64,000 nucleotides of DNA, from positions 186,001 through 250,000 of the forward strand of contig NZ_JACTGR010000001.1 of NCBI RefSeq assembly GCF_014489075.1, read 5' to 3'. The notes under the pieces were generated by a model, which did not search any database, was not told the DNA's origin, and saw nothing but the letters and a program-made list of their open reading frames with translations. The DNA is from Sphingomonas sp. JC676 (GTDB lineage Bacteria; Pseudomonadota; Alphaproteobacteria; Sphingomonadales; Sphingomonadaceae). Position 1 is the stretch's first letter, and each line of letters opens with the position of its first letter. Positions 35,258 to 43,793 of the stretch are shown here, piece after piece. The position numbers and the translations under genes are program-made.

Positions 35258-36013
35258 TCAGCTACAAGCCGTGCAGCCCGAATCTTTGGGCAAGGCGAGT
35301 GTGCGGAAACGCAGCGCCAGCGCATCGACCAGCAGCAGCTTGCCCGCACTGTCTTCGCCGAACGGCGCGCAGCAACGGATCGCCTCTAGTGCGGCGAGGC
35401 TGCCCATGACGCCGGTCAGTGCGCCGAGCACGCCCTGTTCGGCGCAGCTCACCTCCGCGCGCTCGGGATCATGGCCGACGAAGCAGCGGTAACAGGGCTT
35501 GTCCGCTTCCCAGCCGCGGAAGACGCCGAGCTGGCCCTCGAATTCGGCCACCGCGGCGGAGACGAGCGGGATGCGCAGCCTGTACGCAGCATCGGCGACG
35601 GCCAGCCGCGTGGCGAAATTGTCCGAGCCGTCGAGGATCACATCGGGACGCGCCGTGCCGAGCAACCTGTCGGCATTTGCCGCGCCGATGCGTTCCCGGA
35701 TGCCGGTGAAGCGTACGCCCGGGTTGAGCCGGGCAACGGCCTTGGCCGCCGCCGCCACCTTGGGCGCGCCCACTTCGCCGCTGCCATACAGCGTCTGGCG
35801 CTGGAGATTGGAAAGCGCGACCTCGTCGTCGTCGATCGCGGTAATCTTTCCGACGCCCGCCGCCGCCAGATACTGGATCGCGGGCGAGCCGATGCCGCCG
35901 GCACCGATCAGCAGGACGTGGCTGGCCAGCAGCCGTGCCTGCCCGCCACCGCCGATCTCGCGCAGCACGATGTGGCGGGCATAGCGGTCGAGCTCCGCGT
36001 CGGAGAGCGTCAT
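35258..36013 (-). CDS. MoeB/ThiF-family adenylyltransferase
   Basis: This 251-residue E1-like enzyme has VLLIGAGGIGSPAIQYLAAAG (ATP site), DDDEVALSNLQRQ and DGSDNFATR. A zinc pair lies in PCYRCF with a matching GCTAC near the C-terminus. It activates the C-terminus of a ubiquitin-fold sulfur carrier (MoaD or ThiS) by adenylation. The start at 36013 forms an ATGA overlap with the upstream small gene and gives normal MoeB length. MoeB versus ThiF cannot be decided, as no partner gene is next to it. Confidence 0.87.
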   Translation of the reverse strand: MTLSDAELDRYARHIVLREIGGGGQARLLASHVLLIGAGGIGSPAIQYLAAAGVGKITAIDDDEVALSNLQRQTLYGSGEVGAPKVAAAAKAVARLNPGVRFTGIRERIGAANADRLLGTARPDVILDGSDNFATRLAVADAAYRLRIPLVSAAVAEFEGQLGVFRGWEADKPCYRCFVGHDPERAEVSCAEQGVLGALTGVMGSLAALEAIRCCAPFGEDSAGKLLLVDALALRFRTLALPKDSGCTACS

Positions 36014-36378
36014 TTCCAGGTGAAGGTCAGGCTGGTCTTGTACCATTGCTCGCTCCCCGCGGTGCGAGGCAGGAGATTGTTGCGCGCGAAGCCGGCGACA
36101 AGGGCCGCGGCATATTGCTCGACCGTCGGGCACTGGATCGCGCGGGGCACGGTGACGCGGATGCCGTCATTCGCATCGACCAGGACCGCCACGTCGACCG
36201 TCATCGATTGTGTGCCGGCAGGCGTGACCGAACATTTGTGCGTCGCCACCTCGCGCTGGACGAAGGCCTGCATTTCCGCGGTCACGATCGGCGGCGCGCG
36301 ATAGGGGAAGGGCGCCAGACCGTCCCAATCGATCGGTGCTGTCTGCACCGCCATCGCCAAGGCAAATCCCCCAATCAT
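36010..36378 (-). CDS. Hypothetical periplasmic protein
   Basis: This 122-residue protein has a probable short signal ([15 protein letters not shown]) and two cysteines (HKCSVTP and RAIQCPTV) that could form a disulfide. The C-terminus has a beta-strand-like ending, KTSLTFTWK, and the middle, [18 protein letters not shown], looks like a TonB-C-type strand pattern. It overlaps dut upstream and moeB downstream, both as ATGA, so it is translated with them. I cannot assign a function. Confidence 0.7.
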   Translation of the reverse strand: MIGGFALAMAVQTAPIDWDGLAPFPYRAPPIVTAEMQAFVQREVATHKCSVTPAGTQSMTVDVAVLVDANDGIRVTVPRAIQCPTVEQYAAALVAGFARNNLLPRTAGSEQWYKTSLTFTWK

Positions 36379-36821
36379 GTACCCGTCGATCCGAAGCCCC
36401 CGCTTCCGCGTGCTGTTTCACCGAGCGACCCGATCTCCTCGAGCTCCGCGCGCTGGACGGGCGCGGGCACGAGCTGTGCGATCCGATCTCCGCGCGTAAC
36501 GGTAAAGGGCGCGTCACCAAGATTGGCCAAGATCACCTTCACTTCGCCGCGATAGTCGCTGTCGATCGTGCCGGGGGTGTTGAGGCAGGTGATGCCGTGC
36601 TTGAGCGCCAAGCCCGAGCGCGGCCGCACCTGGACTTCGAAGCCGTGCGGAATCGCCATGGCGAAGCCGGTGGCGACCGCATGGCGCGCGCCCGGCGCGA
36701 GCACCAGGTCCTCGGCCGCGACCACATCCATTCCGGCGGCGCCATCGGTGGCATAGGCGGGAAGCGGAAGGTCGGCGCCGTGGGGCAGGCGCTGAAGCGC
36801 GATACGAATGGGTGGGAACAT
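36375..36821 (-). CDS. dut: Deoxyuridine 5'-triphosphate nucleotidohydrolase
   Basis: This 148-residue trimeric dUTPase has its five motifs in order: [45 protein letters not shown] and the C-terminal GSGGFGSTG. It hydrolyses dUTP to dUMP and diphosphate, keeping uracil out of DNA and feeding dTMP synthesis. The start at 36821 gives the usual length and lies one base past the preceding stop. It sits in the ubiB-coaBC-dut order typical of alphaproteobacteria. Confidence 0.95.
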   Translation of the reverse strand: MFPPIRIALQRLPHGADLPLPAYATDGAAGMDVVAAEDLVLAPGARHAVATGFAMAIPHGFEVQVRPRSGLALKHGITCLNTPGTIDSDYRGEVKVILANLGDAPFTVTRGDRIAQLVPAPVQRAELEEIGSLGETARGSGGFGSTGT

Positions 36822-36822
36822 C

Positions 36823-37611
36823 TCAGCTTTTCTTTGCGAGTTCTGCGGCCAGCCGGGTGGTCGCGGCGAGCACTTCGGGGTCGTCGAGCAGCGCATGTCC
36901 CTTGCCAGGTACGATGCGGTAATCGGTCGCGATGCCGCGCAGCGTCAGCGCTTCGGCATAGGCACGCGAGAAGGGGATCGGCGTCACCGCGTCGTCGGCA
37001 CCGACCAGCACGGCGGCGCGGATCGTGGGAAGGACGCCGCCCGAGGTCTTCAGCGGATCGAGGCTGGTGACGGCGCTGCCCCAGGCTGGATCCTGCTTCT
37101 GCATCCGCGCGCGCCATTCGGGGAGGGTGCAGGGGCAGGAGACGAGGACGATGCCGTCGAGCAGGTTCGGCCGGGTGCCCGCCAGATTGGCCGCGATCGC
37201 AGCGCCGCCGGCATCGCCGACCAGGATGGTGCGGGCATTGGGATAGCGCGCGTGCAGGTTCACGATCGCGTCGCCCACCGCGGTGATGCGGTCGGCGGTG
37301 TAATTGTCGCCATGGCCGGTGCCGCGGTCGCCGGGCGAGCTATGGCCAGTCTGATCGGCATAGCCGGGTCGCAGTACCGCAACGGCCGCGCTCTCGGGCA
37401 CCGCTTTCGCGACCGCCGCGGCGAAGGCGTAGTGGCTCGGCTGGTCGTCGGCATGCACGACGACGATCAGCGTCTTCACCGCCGGACCGGAGGCCGGACC
37501 GAACGTCTCGGTGTAGAGACCCGTCGGCACCGGCGCGAGCGCCGGGCTCTGCATGGTTGCAGTGGTGCATCCGGCCAGCAGCAGCGGCAACAAGACAAGG
37601 CTAGAGCGCAT
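36823..37611 (-). CDS. Alpha/beta hydrolase-like lipoprotein with altered nucleophile
   Basis: This 262-residue protein has a lipoprotein signal ([15 protein letters not shown]). The fold looks like an alpha/beta hydrolase: [29 protein letters not shown] and GKGHALLDD in the expected order. The nucleophile elbow, normally G-x-S-x-G, reads G-D-A-G-G, so the serine is replaced by alanine (codon GCC) while the acid and histidine remain. It may be a non-catalytic binder or use another mechanism. It overlaps the coaBC end by 11 bases. Confidence 0.75.
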   Translation of the reverse strand: MRSSLVLLPLLLAGCTTATMQSPALAPVPTGLYTETFGPASGPAVKTLIVVVHADDQPSHYAFAAAVAKAVPESAAVAVLRPGYADQTGHSSPGDRGTGHGDNYTADRITAVGDAIVNLHARYPNARTILVGDAGGAAIAANLAGTRPNLLDGIVLVSCPCTLPEWRARMQKQDPAWGSAVTSLDPLKTSGGVLPTIRAAVLVGADDAVTPIPFSRAYAEALTLRGIATDYRIVPGKGHALLDDPEVLAATTRLAAELAKKS

Positions 37612-38770
37612 CGGCGATCCGATCCGCGAGGCGGCGCGCGACTTCGCTCTTGGGCAGGCGCTCCCAATGCTCGACGCCCTGGGCGGTGACCAGATGGACG
37701 GTATTGGCATCACCCCCCATTACATCGCCCGAAACATCGTTGGCGACAATCCAGTCGGCGCCCTTGCGAGCGCGCTTCGCGGTGGCGTGTTCGATCACCT
37801 GCTCGGTCTCGGCGGCGAAGCCGATCACCAGCTTGGGGCGATGCGGGCTTTTGGCGAGCAACGCGAGGATGTCGGGATTCTCGGAAAGCTGGAGGTTGGG
37901 CGGCGCTGCGCCCTTCTTGATCTTCTGCGGCGCGGCATCGGCACGCCAATCGCCGACTGCGGCGACCATCACCGCGGCATCGGCGGGGAGCGCGGAAGCG
38001 ACGGCATTCGCCATCTCCTGCGCGGTCTCGACATCGACGCGGGTAACCCCGGCCGGGGTGGCGAGCGCGACGGGTCCGCTCACCAAAGTCACCTTAGCGC
38101 CGAGTCGGGCCAGTGCCTCGGCGATGGCGAAGCCCTGGCGGCCCGACGAGCGGTTGGCGATGTAGCGCACTGGGTCGATCGGCTCGTGCGTGGGACCGGC
38201 GGTGACGAGCACATGCTTGCCCTTCAGTCGTCCCCCGGTTTCCAACGCATTTTGGATAGCCGCGAGGATCGCATCGGGCTCGGGCAGGCGGCCCGGGCCA
38301 TATTCACCGCACGCCATCGGGCCCTCGTCGGGCTCTAGCACGGTCACGCCGTCGGTGCGCAGCGTCGCGACGTTGCGGCGGGTGGCGGCATGCTGCCACA
38401 TGCGGACGTTCATCGCCGGAGCAGCGAGGACAGGCTTGTCGGTCGCTAGCAACAGGGTGGTCGCGAGATCGTCGGCGATGCCGGCGGCCATCTTGGCCAT
38501 TAGATCGGCGGTGGCGGGGGCGACCACGACCAGATCGGCCTCGCGGCTGAGCTGGATATGACCCATCTCGGTCTCGTCCTTCAGGTCCCACAAGGTGGTG
38601 TAGACCTGGCTCTCGGAAAGCGCGGCGAGGGTCATCGGCGTCACGAAATGCTGGCCGCCCTCGGTCAGCACGCATTTCACGCCGATGCCCGCCTTGCGGC
38701 ACAGGCGGACCAGTTCGCAGGCCTTGTAGGCAGCAATGCCGCCGCCGACGATGAGCAGGATGCGTTTCAT
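37601..38770 (-). CDS. coaBC: Bifunctional phosphopantothenoylcysteine decarboxylase/synthetase
   Basis: This 389-residue fusion enzyme of coenzyme A synthesis joins cysteine to 4'-phosphopantothenate (CoaB) and decarboxylates the product (CoaC). The N-terminal flavoprotein part shows GGGIAAYKACELVR, PAMNVRMWQH and ADLMAKMAAGIADD. The CoaB part begins near residue 185 with VLVTAGPTHEPIDPVR and ANRSSGRQG. Length is normal. The start overlaps the upstream membrane-protein stop as ATGA. Confidence 0.95.
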   Translation of the reverse strand: MKRILLIVGGGIAAYKACELVRLCRKAGIGVKCVLTEGGQHFVTPMTLAALSESQVYTTLWDLKDETEMGHIQLSREADLVVVAPATADLMAKMAAGIADDLATTLLLATDKPVLAAPAMNVRMWQHAATRRNVATLRTDGVTVLEPDEGPMACGEYGPGRLPEPDAILAAIQNALETGGRLKGKHVLVTAGPTHEPIDPVRYIANRSSGRQGFAIAEALARLGAKVTLVSGPVALATPAGVTRVDVETAQEMANAVASALPADAAVMVAAVGDWRADAAPQKIKKGAAPPNLQLSENPDILALLAKSPHRPKLVIGFAAETEQVIEHATAKRARKGADWIVANDVSGDVMGGDANTVHLVTAQGVEHWERLPKSEVARRLADRIADAL

Positions 38771-39885
38771 CGCGTCACCCTTGTAACCGTGATGCGCGGC
38801 CTGTCGAGATCGAGCGCGCGGACGAACAGGTCGCGCAGCGCATCGGGCACGAAGACCAGCCCCACCAGCGATACCGGCGCGATCATCAGCGCCCAGTAGA
38901 AGGTGTCGAGCCGCGCGAACACCCCGATCGCCACGGCATAGGCGGCCAGGAGCGCGAACATACGCAGGCCCAGCGGGTCGTTCCAGCTCGCCCAGCCGAA
39001 CAGCAGCAGGCCGACCAGCAAAGCCGCCAGCCAGAGCGGCAGGATCTGAAGCGCGGTCGCGGTGGCGAGCGAGCTGACGAAGAAGCCGAAGCCGTTGAGG
39101 CCGAACCAGCCGGGCGACCTGGCGTCGAGCGGGCCGGTGACCCCGGCGACGGCATGGGCATGCAAGCCCAGCACCACGGCGAAGATCAGGATCGCCACGC
39201 CCCAGCCCAGCGCCTCGCGCCGCTGGCCCTCGAACCAGGCGAACAGCGCCATCACAACGACGTAAAGCAACGCCGTCTCACGGATCAGCATCGCAGCTAG
39301 CCCGATCGCGACCGCCTCGATCCAACGGCCAGGCCGGCGCAGCGCCAGCGAGAGCGCGACGAGCAGCCCAGCCCATATCTCGTGGAACGCGGAAAGCTCG
39401 GGCTGGAGAAAGGCGATCAGCGAGCCGAGCATCAGCAGCAGCACCGCGATGCGCGGCAGCATGCGGGGCAGGGCCATGCCCAGCCGTGCGCCCCAGGCGA
39501 TGGCGGTGGCGAGTACCAGCGCGAACAGCATCGCCAGCGTCGCCCACAAAGGAAGCGCGGCCTGGATCACCGAAAGCGCCGGCAGGCGGAAGGTGAGGAA
39601 GGGCCGCAGCGGATAATGCCCCGCGCGCAGCGCGGTGGCGGCCGAGACATAGTAATTGTCGCCGCCCTTCATCCCGGCCGAGATGCGCTCGTACAGCGAA
39701 AGATCGGTCATCTCCTGCGCCGCTCCGCTGGCGGAGGCGCCGGTGGGGCTTTGCGGCACGCCGAGCGCGGTCAGGCACGCAGCGAGGATCAGGATCAGCG
39801 CGAGCAGCGCCAAACGGGCCTTGTTGCGGCCAAGGCCGGCGAAGCGGCTCGGCGCACCGGTCCAGAAGGTGCGACGCTGCGTCAT
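38767..39885 (-). CDS. Polytopic membrane protein, unknown (DUF2029/GT-C-like)
   Basis: This 372-residue protein has about nine or ten hydrophobic helices. A periplasmic loop early on contains LSLYERISAGMKGGDNYYVSAA, resembling the first-loop region of GT-C glycosyltransferases and related integral membrane proteins. The start at 39885 overlaps the ubiB stop as ATGA. The stop overlaps coaBC in the same way, so it is inserted in a ubiquinone/CoA operon. Function is not assigned. Confidence 0.7.
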   Translation of the reverse strand: MTQRRTFWTGAPSRFAGLGRNKARLALLALILILAACLTALGVPQSPTGASASGAAQEMTDLSLYERISAGMKGGDNYYVSAATALRAGHYPLRPFLTFRLPALSVIQAALPLWATLAMLFALVLATAIAWGARLGMALPRMLPRIAVLLLMLGSLIAFLQPELSAFHEIWAGLLVALSLALRRPGRWIEAVAIGLAAMLIRETALLYVVVMALFAWFEGQRREALGWGVAILIFAVVLGLHAHAVAGVTGPLDARSPGWFGLNGFGFFVSSLATATALQILPLWLAALLVGLLLFGWASWNDPLGLRMFALLAAYAVAIGVFARLDTFYWALMIAPVSLVGLVFVPDALRDLFVRALDLDRPRITVTRVTR

Positions 39886-41414
39886 GTCAGCAACAGGGTC
39901 GCCCCCACACCCACCACCGCCGCGATGATCGCTACCGCGGCGTAACGCCAGCCGCCGCCGACGCGGACGACCTGGATTTCCCTGAGCGGGGGTGAGGGCG
40001 GAGCGCCGCCTGGGGCGGGATAGCGCAGCTCGATGTTGCGGATCAGCTCGGGCAGCCGCATCAGCGTGCGGAAATCGGTGACCAGGCGATCGGCGACGGC
40101 CGCCTCCGGGCCCAGTTCGGTGCGGATCCATTCGCGCACGAATGGCGCCGAGGTCTCCCACAGGTTGATATCGGGATCGAGCGTGCGCGCGACGCCCTCG
40201 ACCATCACCATCGTCTTCTGCAGCAGCAGCAGATGCGGCTGGGTCTGCATGTCGAAATCGCGGGTGATGTTGAACAGCCCGTCGAGCATCGCGCCGACCG
40301 ACATGTCCTTTACCGGCAGCCCGCGCATCGGCTCGCCGACCGCGCGCAAGGCAGTGGCGAACTCGGCGACATTGTGGTGCGCGGGAACATAGCCCGCCTC
40401 GAAATGGATCTCGGCGACGCGCTTATAATTGCCGGTGATCAGGCCGTAGAGAATCTCGGCGAGCCAGACTCGGGCGCGCCGATCGATTCGCCCCATGATC
40501 CCGAAATCGATCGCGGCGATGCGGCCGTCGGGGAGCGCGAAAAGATTCCCCTGGTGCATGTCGGCGTGGAAGAAGCCCTCGGCGATCGCCTGGCGCAGGA
40601 ACGCGCGGATCAGCTTGCCGGCAAGCGCGGTGGTGTCGTGCCCGGCAGCGACCAGCGCATCGACGTCCGAAAGCTTGATGCCGTCGACCCATTCGAGCGT
40701 CAGTACCTTGCCCGTGGTCCGCTGCCAGTCGATGCTCGGCACGACGAAATCGGGCTCGGCGGTCATCCCCTCGGCGAGTTCGGAGGCCGAGGCAGCTTCG
40801 CGGCGCAGATCGAGCTCGCGCGCAGTCCAGCGCTTGAAGGTCTCGATGATCAGCCGGGGCCGGAGCCGCGCGGCCTCGCCGCCCATGCCCTCGACCTGGG
40901 CGGCGGCCCATTCATAGGTATCGATCGCCTTGGCGAACTCGGCTTCGATGCCTGGCCGCAACACCTTCACCGCGACGCGCTTGCCCTCCGTGGTCACCGC
41001 GCGGTGGACCTGTGCGATCGAGGCGGCCCCGATCGGCTTTTCCTCGACTTCGGCAAACATCGCCTCGAGCGGCTTGCCATGGCTGGACTCGATCCGCTCG
41101 CGGATCACCGCGAAGGGGACGGGGGGCAACGCGTCCTGGAGACGGAGCAGGTCCCGTGCCGCCACTTCGCCGACCAGATCGGGGCGCGTGGCGAGCGTCT
41201 GGCCGAGCTTGATCGCGGCGGGGCCGATCGCCTGAAAGGCGTCGGCATAGCGCGGCACGGTGGGCACGCGCGCGCCGAAGCGGGCGATGCGCGCAAGGCG
41301 GCGCACCGGCTTCGGCGTATTGGGATCGCGCTCGATGCCCGTGAGGGCGCCGTGGCGCGCGAGGATGCGGCCCCATTTGAGCAGGCGGTAAAGATGGACG
41401 GGAGGCGCGGTCAC
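39882..41414 (-). CDS. ubiB: Ubiquinone biosynthesis ABC1/ADCK kinase-like protein
   Basis: This 510-residue atypical kinase-like protein has the UbiB signature AIKLGQTLATRPDLVG near 68-83 (KxGQ motif) and GAASIAQVHRA near 128-138. HADMHQGNLFALPDGRIAAIDFG lies near 280-302, and the C-terminus has a membrane helix. UbiB is needed for aerobic ubiquinone synthesis and binds the inner membrane. It starts 7 bases after ubiE, in the usual ubiE-ubiB order. Confidence 0.94.
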   Translation of the reverse strand: MTAPPVHLYRLLKWGRILARHGALTGIERDPNTPKPVRRLARIARFGARVPTVPRYADAFQAIGPAAIKLGQTLATRPDLVGEVAARDLLRLQDALPPVPFAVIRERIESSHGKPLEAMFAEVEEKPIGAASIAQVHRAVTTEGKRVAVKVLRPGIEAEFAKAIDTYEWAAAQVEGMGGEAARLRPRLIIETFKRWTARELDLRREAASASELAEGMTAEPDFVVPSIDWQRTTGKVLTLEWVDGIKLSDVDALVAAGHDTTALAGKLIRAFLRQAIAEGFFHADMHQGNLFALPDGRIAAIDFGIMGRIDRRARVWLAEILYGLITGNYKRVAEIHFEAGYVPAHHNVAEFATALRAVGEPMRGLPVKDMSVGAMLDGLFNITRDFDMQTQPHLLLLQKTMVMVEGVARTLDPDINLWETSAPFVREWIRTELGPEAAVADRLVTDFRTLMRLPELIRNIELRYPAPGGAPPSPPLREIQVVRVGGGWRYAAVAIIAAVVGVGATLLLT

Positions 41415-41421
41415 CGGCGGC

Positions 41422-42153
41422 TCAGATCTTCCAGCCGCTATGGATCGCCACCAGCCCGCCGAGCAGCGGCTCGACCCTGGTCTGCACGAAACCGGCTTCG
41501 CCGATCATCCGCTCGAAGCTCGGCATGTCGGGGAAGCGGCGGATCGACTCGATCAGATAGCGGTAGCTTTCGGCATCCTGGGCGAGGAGCTGGCCGAGCT
41601 TGGGCACCATATGGTGCGAATAGGCGTCATAAACCTCGGCGAAGCCCGGCCACTGCGTGGTCGAGAATTCGAGCACGAAGAAGCGTCCGCCGCGCTTGAG
41701 CACGCGGTGGGCCTCGCGCAGCGCGCGGGGAATGTCGGTGACGTTCCGGATGCCGAACGCGATCGTATAGGCATCGAAGAACCTGTCGGGGAATTGCAGC
41801 GCCTCTGCATTGGCCTCGGTCCAGACCATCGAATCGATACCGCGCTGGGCGGCGCGCTCGACGCCGACCGCCAGCATCTCCGGATTGATGTCGGCCACGG
41901 TGACCGTCGCGCCCGAGGGCTCCATCCGGAAGGCGATATCGCCGGTGCCGCCGGCCATGTCGAGGATATGCTCGCCTGCGCGCGGCTTCACCTTGCGGAC
42001 GAAATGGTCCTTCCACAGGCGATGCAGACCGCCGGACATGGCGTCGTTCATCAGGTCGTATTTGGAGGCGACGCTGGAGAAGACCTCGCCGACGCGGCGG
42101 GTCTTTTCCTCGGGGGCTACGTCCTGATAGCCGAAGGAAACGGTGTCGGGCAT
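41422..42153 (-). CDS. ubiE: Ubiquinone/menaquinone C-methyltransferase
   Basis: This 243-residue SAM methyltransferase has the UbiE signatures YDLMNDAMSGGLHRLWK near 32-48, ILDMAGGTGDIAF near 63-75 and FGIRNVTDIPRAL near 133-145. It performs the C-methylation step in quinone synthesis. It is divergent from mutM with 45 bases between starts, a gene arrangement conserved in many alphaproteobacteria. Confidence 0.95.
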   Translation of the reverse strand: MPDTVSFGYQDVAPEEKTRRVGEVFSSVASKYDLMNDAMSGGLHRLWKDHFVRKVKPRAGEHILDMAGGTGDIAFRMEPSGATVTVADINPEMLAVGVERAAQRGIDSMVWTEANAEALQFPDRFFDAYTIAFGIRNVTDIPRALREAHRVLKRGGRFFVLEFSTTQWPGFAEVYDAYSHHMVPKLGQLLAQDAESYRYLIESIRRFPDMPSFERMIGEAGFVQTRVEPLLGGLVAIHSGWKI

Positions 42154-42198
42154 GACCGCGCTCTAGCGGGGCAGGGAAGGCGGGGCTAGGGGGTTGCC

Positions 42199-43008
42199 AT
42201 GCCAGAGCTTCCCGAAGTCGAGACGACCGTGCGCGGGCTCGAACCCGTCCTTGAGGGCGCGGTGATCGAGCGGGTGACGCTCCGGCGCGGCGATCTGCGC
42301 CGGCCTTTCCCACAGGATCTCGGCCAGCGGCTGACCGGCGCGCGAGTGACGAGCCTGGGACGCCGCGCCAAATACGGTCTGATCGATACCGATCGCGGCG
42401 ACACTTTGGTCTTCCATCTCGGCATGTCCGGCCGCTGGCGAATCGATCCCGAGGAGCTGGGCAAGCACGACCATTTCGTGATCGAGACGGCGAAGCACCG
42501 CCTCGCGCTCAACGACCCGCGGCGATTCGGCTCGCTCGATCTAGTGCCGACCGATTCGCTGGACGCTTGGCCCGCCTTCGCCGCGCTCGGTCCCGAGCCG
42601 CTCGGCCCCGATTTCACCGCCGCACATCTGAAGGCTGTCTTCGAGGACCGAATCGCGCCGGTAAAGGCGCTGCTGCTCGACCAGCGAGTCGTGGCGGGCC
42701 TCGGCAATATCTATGTCTGCGAGGCGCTGTACCTCGCGGGGATAGCGCCCACGCGCCCGGCGGGCACGATCACCAGGCCGCGGCTCGAAAAGCTTGTCAC
42801 GGCGATTCGCGAAGTGCTGGCCGCCGCGATCGAGGCAGGGGGATCGACGCTCAGGGACTATGCCCGACCCTCGGGCGAACTCGGATATTTCGCCAAGCAA
42901 TGGCGCGTCTATGGCCGCGAAGGCGAACCCTGCGCGTGCGGGGGCACGGTGGAGCGGCGGGTGGACAGCGGCCGATCGACCTTCTGGTGCCCGAAGTGCC
43001 AGCGCTGA
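42199..43008 (+). CDS. mutM: Formamidopyrimidine-DNA glycosylase
   Basis: This 269-residue DNA repair enzyme begins MPELPEVETTVRGL; after removal of Met, Pro1 is the Schiff-base nucleophile. The helix-two-turn-helix region is near KALLLDQRVVAGLGNIY. The C-terminal zinc finger has four cysteines in CACGG and WCPKCQR. It excises 8-oxoguanine and cleaves the strand. The rpsT promoter lies just after its stop. Confidence 0.96.
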   Translation: MPELPEVETTVRGLEPVLEGAVIERVTLRRGDLRRPFPQDLGQRLTGARVTSLGRRAKYGLIDTDRGDTLVFHLGMSGRWRIDPEELGKHDHFVIETAKHRLALNDPRRFGSLDLVPTDSLDAWPAFAALGPEPLGPDFTAAHLKAVFEDRIAPVKALLLDQRVVAGLGNIYVCEALYLAGIAPTRPAGTITRPRLEKLVTAIREVLAAAIEAGGSTLRDYARPSGELGYFAKQWRVYGREGEPCACGGTVERRVDSGRSTFWCPKCQR

Positions 43009-43011
43009 AGG

Positions 43012-43040
43012 TTGACCCGACTCGCATCAGGCGGTAAGGG
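43012..43040 (+). promoter_or_regulatory. Probable rpsT promoter
   Basis: TTGACC (43012-43017), a 17-base spacer, then TAAGGG (43035-43040), 3 bases past the mutM stop and 66 bases before the rpsT ATG. The rpmH promoter candidate has the same layout with TTGACT, 17 bases and TAAGGG. The leader that follows holds a small hairpin, GCCCG/CGGGC. Confidence 0.55.
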
Positions 43041-43106
43041 GCCCGTCTTTCCGGGCGTGGGCGGTGGTCCCGCGCCCTTCTACATTAGAGCTAGGAACGA
43101 GACGTA

Positions 43107-43370
43107 ATGGCGAATACGCCGCAAGCGAAGAAGCGCATCCGTCGCAACGACCGCCGGGCCGAGATCAACGGTGCGCGCGTCAGCCGCATTCGCACCTTCG
43201 TGAAGAAGGCCGAGTCGGCGCTCGAAGCCGGCGACAAGGTCGCAGCGACCGCCGCACTGGCTGCGATGCAGCCGGAAATGGCGCGCGGCGTGGCTAAGGG
43301 CGTGCTCCACAAGAACACCGCCTCGCGCAAGTTTTCGCGCCTGACAAAGCGTCTCGCAACTCTCGCATAA
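43107..43370 (+). CDS. rpsT: 30S ribosomal protein S20
   Basis: This 87-residue basic three-helix protein begins [20 protein letters not shown] and includes [17 protein letters not shown]20 binds the 5' domain of 16S rRNA early in 30S assembly. It is preceded by a promoter and a leader of about 66 bases and followed by a strong terminator. Its place between mutM and dnaA is common in alphaproteobacteria. Confidence 0.97.
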   Translation: MANTPQAKKRIRRNDRRAEINGARVSRIRTFVKKAESALEAGDKVAATAALAAMQPEMARGVAKGVLHKNTASRKFSRLTKRLATLA

Positions 43371-43393
43371 TCGTCACTTTTCCGTAACGATTG

Positions 43394-43422
43394 CCCCGTC
43401 GGTACACTCCGGCGGGGTTTTT
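43394..43422 (+). terminator. Rho-independent terminator of rpsT
   Basis: CCCCGTCGG and CCGGCGGGG form a 9-bp stem with one G-T pair around the loop tacact, followed by five T. It starts 24 bases after the rpsT stop, which separates rpsT transcription from dnaA. Confidence 0.9.
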
Positions 43423-43793
43423 CGCGTGCGCGAAACGTTCTCGAACAAAGACACCTTCGCGAATCCTGCAACACGCGGAAACTCAACGAGTCGCGTCGAT
43501 TCGATCCGCTTTGGGACGTTAAGCGATTGATTTCTAAGGGGTGAAATCCGCAAATGGCGGAATTCCGGGGGTTGTGGCGTGTCAACTAAACTATTTCAGA
43601 ATCTTTACATGCCGAGGACTTGATCGACTCGGATTTCGGTTCCTAAAACAACTCCCCCGGCCACGTTCGTTTGCCGGGTTTAGCGAAGCTCGATCGCCAG
43701 CCCGGGGGCAATGTCCGGCTGCATGGAGCCTCAGGTCGGAACGAATGAGCGCGCGGGAGGAATGCGCTTCCCGCGAGGGAGGGGTGCGTCGTT
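43423..43793 (+). promoter_or_regulatory. dnaA upstream region with clustered GANTC sites
   Basis: This 371-base stretch between the rpsT terminator and dnaA has no gene. I count GANTC at 43461, 43488, 43498, 43599 and 43626, plus one spanning the dnaA start at 43796; three lie within 42 bases. GANTC is the CcrM methylation site, which in Caulobacter controls dnaA transcription. No good DnaA box (TTATCCACA-like) was seen, so I do not call an origin. Confidence 0.55.

Noticed and set aside
43371..43793. Possible replication origin beside dnaA
   Set aside because: I found no TTATCCACA-like DnaA boxes and no AT-rich unwinding tract; in many alphaproteobacteria the origin is not next to dnaA.
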